DNA of 64,000 nucleotides, taken from positions 62,001 to 126,000 of the forward strand of contig JAFSOR010000023.1 of NCBI GenBank assembly GCA_017446885.1, written 5' to 3'. Under the pieces are notes generated by a model. The model was not told the DNA's origin. It saw only the letters and a program-made list of their open reading frames with translations, and made no database searches. Both the position numbers and the translations under genes were made by a program. This DNA is from Spirochaetia bacterium. GTDB taxonomy: Bacteria > Spirochaetota > Spirochaetia > CADAEX01. Below, piece by piece: positions 1 to 6,807 of this stretch (its first letter is position 1; each line of letters opens with the position of its first letter).

Positions 1-2
1 CT

Positions 3-137
3 GATGACATAATGAGTTTCAAGGGTTTCTTCCACAACAGGATAACCCATATACTTATAGTGCTGCTTCTTTCAAGTGTAGGCAGCGCAATCGGAACTAT
101 TATTGTGTTCCCGTATCTTCTGGCGCTCTTGAAGTAG
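3..137 (+). CDS. C-terminal end of a membrane protein (gene starts before the window)
   Basis: An open frame enters from the left edge and stops with TAG at 135-137. The 44 visible residues contain a basic stretch (FHNRITHIL) followed by a hydrophobic, glycine-rich segment ending in ...FPYLLALLK. This looks like the last transmembrane helix of a polytopic protein. The pattern resembles, from memory, the C-terminus of TraB/PrgY family membrane proteins, but too little is visible to be sure. The gene converges on radA and their ends overlap by 38 bases. Confidence 0.45.
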   Translation, partial: DDIMSFKGFFHNRITHILIVLLLSSVGSAIGTIIVFPYLLALLK

Positions 138-1452
138 CGTTGCCGAACACAGCTTTTATTCCCTCGGCAATAGTCCTGATTTTTGACGGTGCCACAAAAT
201 TCTTGAATCCGAAATCGCTTGCGCTCTTCTCCCTGCCCTGGAGATTGTTCACCTTCAGCACCTCGCCTGTAAGGGAAAGCTCGCCCGATGCTATTATGTC
301 GGCAGGTATAGGGATTCCTGTCCGGGCAGAGTAGAGGGTCAGTGCTATAGGAAGCTCTGCGCCGACATCCCGTATCCGTATGCCTCCTGCCACATTCACG
401 TAGATATCGTGATCCGAGAACTTAAGCCTGCAGTGCTTTTCCAGGATTGCAGATACCCTGGATATGACAGAGCTGTCTATCTTGTCCGAGAATATGCGTG
501 ATATACCCGATTTTGCAGGTACTGTAAGGGCCTGTATCTCCACCAGGAACACCCGGGTTCCTTCGAATACAGGTGCTATGGAGACACCGGGCGGAACCTC
601 GCCTCCTGTGCGTTTGTTTAGGAACACAGTCTCGGGGTTCTTTATCTGCACTAAGCCTTCCTGTCTCATCTGGAAAAGGCCGAATTCATCTATGGAGCCG
701 AACCTGTTCTTGGCAGCCCGTACTATGCGAAGGTCGGTGCTTGAGCTTTCGAAGTAGAGAACTGTGTCCACCATGTGCTCCACAGTCTTGGGCCCTGCGA
801 TAATGCCATCCTTGGTCACGTGGGCTATCATCATTACTACCTTGCCGTACAGCTTGGCCCAGTCGGTAAGGGTGCCGCAGCAGTATTTAAGCTGGTTCGG
901 GGTGCCTGGAGTATTGCCTACCTCGGCCGATGTCATGGTCTGTATGGAGTCGAGCACTACAAAGTCGTATTTGCCTTTTGCAAGAACTGTCATAACATTG
1001 TCCAGGTTGGTCTCGCACAGAATCTCGAGCCGGTTGCTCTTTATGCCAAGGCGGTCTGAGCGCTGCTTTATCTGGGCTGCCGACTCCTCGCCCGAAATGT
1101 AGAGTGCCTTATAGTTTTCTGCAATAAGGGCGGCGGTCTGGAGCATCAGGGTCGATTTGCCTATTCCGGGCTCGCCTCCAATCATTATGGAAGAACCCCT
1201 CATTATGCCGCCACCCAGGACACGGTCTATCTCCTCTATGCCCGAGAATATGCGGCTGTTTTCGGTGGTGTCGCAGTCGGCCAGCGTAACAGGGGCTATC
1301 TTGGCCTCCTGTGCTTTGGAAAGCTTTACAGGCTTTTTAGTCACCTTGCTCTCGGAGAAACTGTTCCAGGTGCCACACTCGGGGCAGCGTCCTGTCCATT
1401 TGGGCTCTTTGTGGCCGCAGTTGTCGCAGATATAGACGGTCTTTTCTTCCAT
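100..1452 (-). CDS. radA: DNA repair protein RadA
   Basis: RadA (Sms) is a RecA-like ATPase that helps process recombination intermediates in the cytoplasm. The 450-residue protein has the full family plan: a C4 zinc finger (Cys9, 12, 23, 26), a Walker A motif GGEPGIGKS at 92-100, the RadA signature KNRFG at 248-252 and a C-terminal Lon-like domain. No Shine-Dalgarno sequence precedes the ATG. Instead a TATAAT box ends six bases before it, so the mRNA is probably leaderless. It is divergent from the phosphatase gene at 1509. The identification is secure. Confidence 0.95.
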   Translation of the reverse strand: MEEKTVYICDNCGHKEPKWTGRCPECGTWNSFSESKVTKKPVKLSKAQEAKIAPVTLADCDTTENSRIFSGIEEIDRVLGGGIMRGSSIMIGGEPGIGKSTLMLQTAALIAENYKALYISGEESAAQIKQRSDRLGIKSNRLEILCETNLDNVMTVLAKGKYDFVVLDSIQTMTSAEVGNTPGTPNQLKYCCGTLTDWAKLYGKVVMMIAHVTKDGIIAGPKTVEHMVDTVLYFESSSTDLRIVRAAKNRFGSIDEFGLFQMRQEGLVQIKNPETVFLNKRTGGEVPPGVSIAPVFEGTRVFLVEIQALTVPAKSGISRIFSDKIDSSVISRVSAILEKHCRLKFSDHDIYVNVAGGIRIRDVGAELPIALTLYSARTGIPIPADIIASGELSLTGEVLKVNNLQGREKSASDFGFKNFVAPSKIRTIAEGIKAVFGNATSRAPEDTGTQ

Positions 1453-1458
1453 ACCATA

Positions 1459-1502
1459 ATTATACCAGCATAGTTGCCGATTTTGTCAATCGGCGGTATA
1501 GT
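1459..1502. promoter_or_regulatory. Overlapping divergent promoters for radA and the 1509 phosphatase gene
   Basis: On the minus strand TTGACA (1484-1489) and an extended TGGTATAAT (-10 at 1459-1464) are 19 bases apart and point to radA. On the plus strand TTGCCG (1474-1479) and TATAGT (1497-1502) are 17 bases apart and point to the phosphatase gene. Each -10 box ends six bases before its ATG, so transcription should start at or near the A of the start codon. The promoters interleave, so polymerase can probably occupy only one at a time. Confidence 0.6.
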
Positions 1503-1508
1503 AAGAAT

Positions 1509-2162
1509 ATGGGATACAGGGGAATTCTTTTTGACCTTGACGGCACACTGCTTGATACTCTGGCCGACATAGGCTTTTACATAAACCGCACTCTTTTGCG
1601 CTACGGGTATCCGCTCTTTCCTGTTGATAAAGTGAATACAATCGTGGGCTGGGGGCTTAAGAAAGCCTTGTACAAGGCGCTTCCTGCCGGAGTGGGGGAT
1701 GATGATCCTTATCTTTCCAAGCTTACAGCCGAGCTGATAGCAGACTACAATTCAAACCCTGTGATAAAGACTGCCCCATACCCTGGAATTATCCAGCTTC
1801 TTGATAATCTTAAAAGCCGCGGAATTGTGCTGGGCATTTTCTCTAACAAATCCCATCCGGTGACACTGCAGGTGGTGGATAAGACTATGGGCCTTAAACG
1901 CTTTGCCGCAGTGCTGGGCTCCGATGCCGGGTTCCCCCGTAAACCTGCTCCAGAGGGGGCTAACGAGGTTATACGCCGGATGGGGCTGCCGAAGTCCGAT
2001 ATACTATATATTGGCGACACTATCATGGACCACCAGACTGCACTTGGTGCAGGTCTTGATGATATGACTGTGACCTGGGGTTTCCGTACCAGAGAGGAGC
2101 TTTCAGGGCAGGGGATTACCAGGTTTATCGAGTCTCCCGAGGAGATTTTGCAATACTTTTAA
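1509..2162 (+). CDS. HAD-superfamily phosphatase, phosphoglycolate phosphatase-like
   Basis: This 217-residue protein is a HAD hydrolase of the Gph type. Motif I is FDLDGT at 8-13 with both aspartates, motif II is SNK at 112-114, the lysine of motif III lies in PRKPAP near 145, and motif IV is GDTIMD at 169-174. A helical cap sits between motifs I and II. Gph enzymes dephosphorylate 2-phosphoglycolate, often formed during DNA repair, but substrate cannot be read from the sequence. It is followed after 30 bases by a phosphohexomutase gene on the same strand. Its promoter suggests a leaderless transcript. Confidence 0.8.
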   Translation: MGYRGILFDLDGTLLDTLADIGFYINRTLLRYGYPLFPVDKVNTIVGWGLKKALYKALPAGVGDDDPYLSKLTAELIADYNSNPVIKTAPYPGIIQLLDNLKSRGIVLGIFSNKSHPVTLQVVDKTMGLKRFAAVLGSDAGFPRKPAPEGANEVIRRMGLPKSDILYIGDTIMDHQTALGAGLDDMTVTWGFRTREELSGQGITRFIESPEEILQYF

Positions 2163-2192
2163 AAATATACTATGATAAAATAGGAGTTTTTT

Positions 2193-3941
2193 ATGGAAAA
2201 GGCTGAAATTATCAAACTGGCTGATGAATATATGGCAAAGGAGCTTGACGAAGGCTTTAAGAACCAGGTGAAGAAGCTTCTTGAGGAAGAGAACTTTACC
2301 GAGCTTGAGGACTGTTTCTACAAGAACCTGGACTTCGGAACCGGCGGTATCCGGGGTGTAATCGGCGGCGGCTACAACCGGATGAACCCCTACATAATCC
2401 GGAAGGTGACCCAGGGGCTTGCAACCTATATAAACAAGTCGGCCGAGGCCCTGAAACAAGTTCAGGGTGATGCCCTCTGGCAGCCCTCGGTAGTGCTGGC
2501 TCACGATTCCCGGCGCTGTTCCCGCCTCTTCGCAGAGACTGCCGCAGCTGTGTTCTGCGGTAACGGCATAAAGACATACCTTTTCACATCGCTGCGGCCT
2601 ACGCCGGAGCTTTCATTTGCAGTGCGGCACTTGGGCTGCATCTCCGGCGTAGTGGTTACAGCCAGCCACAACCCGGCCGAATACAACGGCTACAAGGTAT
2701 ACTGGGACGACGGCGGCCAGGTGGTGCCACCCCAGGATGCCGGCATAATAGCCGAGGTAAACAGCGTCAAGGCTATCAAGAGCATGGACCTGGCCGAGGC
2801 CGGCAAGAAGGGGCTTTTCCAGCTTATCGACAAAGAGGTTGACAAGCCTTTCCTGGCAATGGTCAAGGGCTGCGCACTCCGGCCTGAGCTTATAAAGAAA
2901 GAAGGAAAAAAACTCAAGGTGGTGTATACACCGCTCCACGGCGCAGGCCGGGTGTGGGTGGAGAAGGCACTGCGGGACCTGGGCATAGAAGTTATAACTG
3001 TGCCTGAGCAGGCTGAGCCTGACGGCGAATTCCCCACAGTCAAGTTCCCGAACCCCGAGGAAGGCTCTGCCTTGGCTATGGCCCTGGAGCTGGGCAAGAA
3101 GACTAAGGCCAGCCTGGTTGTTGGCACCGACCCCGATTCCGACCGGCTGGGCACCGCAGTGCCTGATGGCGATGGCTTTAAGCTTATAACTGGGAACCAG
3201 CTTGGCTGCATGTTCATCTACTATGTCCTTTCTACGCTCAAGGAGCAGGGAAAGCTTACCCCCGATACAGCCATAATCAAGACTGTGGTCACCACCGAGC
3301 TCCAGCGGCGCATAGGTGAGAGTTTCGGAGTGCGTGTCTACGATGTCCTGACCGGTTTCAAGAATATAGCATCGCTCATGAAGATTTTTGAGTCCACAGG
3401 CGAGAAGTTTGTCTATGGCGGCGAGGAAAGCTACGGCTACCTGTTCAGCACCGATGTGCGCGACAAAGATGGGGTTGCAGCCGCAGTCATGGCCTGCGAG
3501 ATGACCCTGTACAATGCGTCCCGTGGCATGAGCCTTCTGGACTATCTTGACGAGATTTACGAGAAGTTCGGATACTTCCAGGAGTCGCCGTTCTCATTCA
3601 CTTTCAAGGGTTCAAGCGGCGGAGCTAAGATAAAGAAGATTATGGAGGACCTGCGCTCCAATCTGCCCAAGAGTATTGGCGGTATTGCAGTGGCATCTTC
3701 CACCGACTTCAAGGATGGGGTTGTAAAGCAGGGTGTAAAACTGCCCCCTTCCAACGTGCTCCAGTTTGTACTTGCCGACGGAAGCTATGTTACAGCCAGG
3801 CCGTCCGGTACCGAGCCCAAGATCAAGTTCTACATCTCATGCTGCGAGAAAGCTGGTATGCCGCTTGAAGATGCTAAGAAAAAAGTCGGCGCCAAGTGTC
3901 AGGCTATCAAGGAAGATCTTGAGAAAATACTGGATGTCTGA
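2193..3941 (+). CDS. Phosphohexomutase (phosphoglucomutase/phosphomannomutase, PgcA-like)
   Basis: The 582-residue enzyme should interconvert hexose 1- and 6-phosphates, feeding glycolysis and the nucleotide-sugar supply. All four active-site elements are visible: the phosphoserine loop TASHNP (156-161), the metal-binding loop GTDPDSDR (311-318), the sugar-binding loop GEESYGY (about 410-416) and the phosphate-binding RPSGTEPK near the C-terminus. Length and motif context match the Bacillus PgcA-type group better than the shorter Pgm or ManB proteins. A clear AGGAG precedes the ATG. The 3' end overlaps the convergent lipoprotein gene by 35 bases. Confidence 0.9.
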   Translation: MEKAEIIKLADEYMAKELDEGFKNQVKKLLEEENFTELEDCFYKNLDFGTGGIRGVIGGGYNRMNPYIIRKVTQGLATYINKSAEALKQVQGDALWQPSVVLAHDSRRCSRLFAETAAAVFCGNGIKTYLFTSLRPTPELSFAVRHLGCISGVVVTASHNPAEYNGYKVYWDDGGQVVPPQDAGIIAEVNSVKAIKSMDLAEAGKKGLFQLIDKEVDKPFLAMVKGCALRPELIKKEGKKLKVVYTPLHGAGRVWVEKALRDLGIEVITVPEQAEPDGEFPTVKFPNPEEGSALAMALELGKKTKASLVVGTDPDSDRLGTAVPDGDGFKLITGNQLGCMFIYYVLSTLKEQGKLTPDTAIIKTVVTTELQRRIGESFGVRVYDVLTGFKNIASLMKIFESTGEKFVYGGEESYGYLFSTDVRDKDGVAAAVMACEMTLYNASRGMSLLDYLDEIYEKFGYFQESPFSFTFKGSSGGAKIKKIMEDLRSNLPKSIGGIAVASSTDFKDGVVKQGVKLPPSNVLQFVLADGSYVTARPSGTEPKIKFYISCCEKAGMPLEDAKKKVGAKCQAIKEDLEKILDV

Positions 3942-6198
3942 GCCCCGCTGCGGTAAGGGTCAGCCTGCCATTTTTGATTGTCAGGTTGCCTGATCGGCTG
4001 TCCATATCGCCTCCAGTGGGGGAGTGGTAGGTTACTGCGCATTTGAATTTCTCTTTGCCAGACTCGGTGTAGGCTTTGATTCTCTTAAGCGGTTTCTTCA
4101 TCTCGACCAAAAGCGGTTTTCCATCTTCTGTATGAATGATAAAGCCAGGGAAATAGGGGATATCCTTGCAGGTCTGAATCGGAATGCCGGCATTGTCAAG
4201 GTAGTCCTGGAGCGTGCCAGAGGCCTGACATAGGTTAGCCATCCGTTCTTCCAGAAGCTCTATCAGATGGGTGTAGATTATCTTGTGGTTCTTCTCGAGC
4301 TGGGTATAAAGAGTCTTATTGGCATCCACAATCTGGTCGCCGAACGATGTCACAGTCTTTATCTTAGGGTAGTTCACTCGGTTAAGCAATGTCACAGCCG
4401 AGAAAAGGTCGAAGGACTGGTAATAAAGGCTTGCAGAGATGGCTGAGCGGTGGAATGATGTGCTTAGCCTGCGTCCTTTTTTTACCAGCTCAAGGTATTT
4501 TTTGTTGGCCTCAAGCAGAGTCTGCTGGTCGGCCCCTGGGTTGGGCGAGTATTTATCATAGTAGTCCAGAATCGAACTGTCGTAGAGGTATGTGTACTTG
4601 AAAGTATCGGGGTTGGCCGGTTCTCCGGTGCTGGAAAGGAGCATCTGCACATCGCCATACGGAGTTTTAGGCAGTGTTATGCAGATTAAATCTTTTGTGG
4701 CTTCGGCACGGCAGGAGAAAAGCTCAAGGTTCTTGTCCTTGAACAGGGTATCAAGCACAGTCCTGAACTCATGCGACAGGTTCTGGTTTGCCAAGTCCTC
4801 GAGTGAGAAGGTGACAAAGAATAGCTTCGGAGTGCCGTCCATGCCAGGATCCAGGCGGTACATGTAGGACCATATCTCACAGGGGTACATCTTTACAGAA
4901 GCGATCTCGTCGCCATATTTGAACTTTAGGGTGCAGTCCCCATCGCTCATCATAAAGTCGGGAATGGAAAGCTCCATTTCAGCGCTGTCTGGCAGCTTTA
5001 CGCTTCCATTGTATGCAATCTCCTGCTTAGGACGGCGCAGTGTGGCAGGTGCAATAGTGGTGTCAAGGAAGCTTTCTTCCGCAAACTGCATGGGCATCTC
5101 TTTGAACTGCCATTCTGCATCTTTTAAGTTCTTGAAATAGAAGCCTCTCTTTCCATCTGGGGATAGACCGCCCACCCGCAGTTCCCGGGCATCGTTTCCA
5201 CGGCCTGTCTGGAATATGGTGATATGCCGTGTTATCCTGGCCTTGCCTGTAAGCGGTATATCGGGCTGCCTTGCCCACTCCTCGTTGGGCAGGCCCCATT
5301 CTGTAAAGTTTGTGATATATTGGGTGCCGTTGTAGGGCTGTTTCTCATTCTTATATGTGTACAGGAAGAACATGGGATCGCCCCCCATGGTGTCAAAGTC
5401 AATCAGCCTGGTGTACATCTCGCCTGCATCGTTTATAACAAAAAGTGTAGAGCCGCTGGCACTTATATTGCGGGCTATGAATGCTCCCCGCTCCGGCAGC
5501 GGCATGCTGCGGCTAAGGTCGGCAGGCAGTCCCGAGTCGGTGAACCGTATGGTGTCGCCTGCATCGTTCAGAATATAGTAGGTCTCTATTCCCATGGAGC
5601 CATAGTGGTGCTGATTGCCGAAGATATCCTCGTACCAGAGCACCTCGGACCTGCGTGTTCCGGCAGTCCATGCCCGTGTGCTGCCTGTGGTGCGGTTAAG
5701 TGCCAGCTGCCCCTTGGTCGGAAAGCCCATGATATGGTACCAAGTTATATGGCGGCGTATTGTGGTCCGCTCAAAGTAGTATTCGTATATTTTACCATCC
5801 TGATCCATTGCCAGGATGCTGTCCACATCGCCTGCCAGTGCAATTACCCGATCAGGGGTCTTGAACTTGCCTATCTTGCTGTAGGGGAGGCCTGTCTCTA
5901 AAAGTTCCCAGTTTTCAGGCCCTTTGGCTCCGGTTCGGCTTTTATAGAAAATCTTGCCATCCGAAAGGGTGAACTGATAATCTTTATTGAAAGTCTGTGT
6001 AGCAGTTTTTATGTAGACGTTGTCTGGGAACGGGCCGTTTACATTGTCTATATCTTCTGTCGAGGCCATGTGGATTTTCTGTTCTCCTGCCATGGCTTGG
6101 GCTTTTTCCTCGTAGTTTTCCACCTTGGAGAGGGCTACACAGGAAGCGAGCAGAGATACAGCTGCAGCAAGGAATAAAAGCCGGCACATTCTTGACAT
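3907..6198 (-). CDS. Large lipoprotein of unknown function
   Basis: This 763-residue protein begins with a short basic segment, a hydrophobic stretch and the lipobox LLASC, so it is exported and lipid-anchored. I do not recognise a family. The first ~300 residues contain repeated strand-turn units such as DQDGKIYEYYF, DAGDTIRFTD and DAGEMYTRLID, suggesting a beta-propeller-like module. The C-terminal third has several YY- and aromatic-rich helices and ends in a compact beta segment. Genes on both sides are housekeeping genes. Its -10 box (TATATT) ends six bases before the ATG, so it is probably leaderless. It could be a spirochaete-specific surface or periplasmic sensor. Confidence 0.75.
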   Translation of the reverse strand: MSRMCRLLFLAAAVSLLASCVALSKVENYEEKAQAMAGEQKIHMASTEDIDNVNGPFPDNVYIKTATQTFNKDYQFTLSDGKIFYKSRTGAKGPENWELLETGLPYSKIGKFKTPDRVIALAGDVDSILAMDQDGKIYEYYFERTTIRRHITWYHIMGFPTKGQLALNRTTGSTRAWTAGTRRSEVLWYEDIFGNQHHYGSMGIETYYILNDAGDTIRFTDSGLPADLSRSMPLPERGAFIARNISASGSTLFVINDAGEMYTRLIDFDTMGGDPMFFLYTYKNEKQPYNGTQYITNFTEWGLPNEEWARQPDIPLTGKARITRHITIFQTGRGNDARELRVGGLSPDGKRGFYFKNLKDAEWQFKEMPMQFAEESFLDTTIAPATLRRPKQEIAYNGSVKLPDSAEMELSIPDFMMSDGDCTLKFKYGDEIASVKMYPCEIWSYMYRLDPGMDGTPKLFFVTFSLEDLANQNLSHEFRTVLDTLFKDKNLELFSCRAEATKDLICITLPKTPYGDVQMLLSSTGEPANPDTFKYTYLYDSSILDYYDKYSPNPGADQQTLLEANKKYLELVKKGRRLSTSFHRSAISASLYYQSFDLFSAVTLLNRVNYPKIKTVTSFGDQIVDANKTLYTQLEKNHKIIYTHLIELLEERMANLCQASGTLQDYLDNAGIPIQTCKDIPYFPGFIIHTEDGKPLLVEMKKPLKRIKAYTESGKEKFKCAVTYHSPTGGDMDSRSGNLTIKNGRLTLTAAGLRHPVFSQDLP

Positions 6199-6204
6199 GG
6201 TTTT

Positions 6205-6237
6205 AATATAGTCAAAATAGAAAAATAAGTCTATGAT
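6205..6237. promoter_or_regulatory. Face-to-face promoters for the 3907-6198 lipoprotein and the exonuclease
   Basis: Minus strand: TAGACT (6228-6233), 17 bases, TATATT (6205-6210), then six bases to the lipoprotein ATG. Plus strand: TAGTCA (6209-6214), 17 bases, TATGAT (6232-6237), then six bases to the exonuclease ATG. Each -35 box overlaps the other promoter's -10 box, so the two must compete. The -35 boxes are weak (4 of 6 matches), but the identical spacing on both strands supports the call. Confidence 0.5.
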
Positions 6238-6243
6238 AGAGCT

Positions 6244-6801
6244 ATGCCATATGTCGCACTAGATTTCGAGACAGCCAACTGCTCCAAAGCCAGCCCATGT
6301 GCACTGGGGATGGTACGCTTTGACGGGAACGAGGTCATGGATGAGTTCTACACACTTATAGCCCCTCCCGAGATGCGCTTTGATCCTTTCAATATAGCAA
6401 TTCATGGCATACACCCTGAGGATGTGAAAGACTCTCCGACCTTTGCCGACATCTGGCCCGATGTCCTTGCCTTTATCGGAAGCGATATAGTCATGGCCCA
6501 TAACGCAGGCTTCGACCTGGGGGTGCTTAAGGGAACTCTGTACAAGTATGGCATAGAGCTTCCTAAGCTGCGCTACTACTGTACATGGAAACTTTCCAAA
6601 AGGCTTTATCCAGAGCTGCCGCACCGCTCGCTTGATGCTCTGGCAGAGCGTATTCACTTTCCATTCAAACACCACAATGCACTTGAGGATGCCAAGGCAT
6701 GTGCCGCAATATTCCACCGTATGGAGGAGGAGCTGTATCCTGCCACAATCGACACAGTGATGAAGCCAGCCCTGTTCCCGGCTCCGCTTTTCCCGTGCTG
6801 A
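6244..6801 (+). CDS. DEDDh 3'-5' exonuclease (DnaQ-like)
   Basis: This 185-residue protein has an exonuclease fold like the proofreading subunit of DNA polymerase III. Exo I is DFETA near residue 8, exo II includes the aspartate in HNAGFD, and exo III is HHNALEDA with the general-base histidine and last aspartate. There is no further domain, so it is a stand-alone exonuclease rather than a full DnaQ with a polymerase-binding tail. The substrate could be DNA or RNA. No Shine-Dalgarno sequence is seen and the promoter predicts a leaderless message. Confidence 0.85.
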   Translation: MPYVALDFETANCSKASPCALGMVRFDGNEVMDEFYTLIAPPEMRFDPFNIAIHGIHPEDVKDSPTFADIWPDVLAFIGSDIVMAHNAGFDLGVLKGTLYKYGIELPKLRYYCTWKLSKRLYPELPHRSLDALAERIHFPFKHHNALEDAKACAAIFHRMEEELYPATIDTVMKPALFPAPLFPC

Positions 6802-6807
6802 TGAGGA

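Noticed and set aside
5224..5901. 225-codon plus-strand frame over the large lipoprotein gene
   Set aside because: The lipoprotein on the minus strand has a proper signal peptide and promoter; the plus-strand frame has neither.
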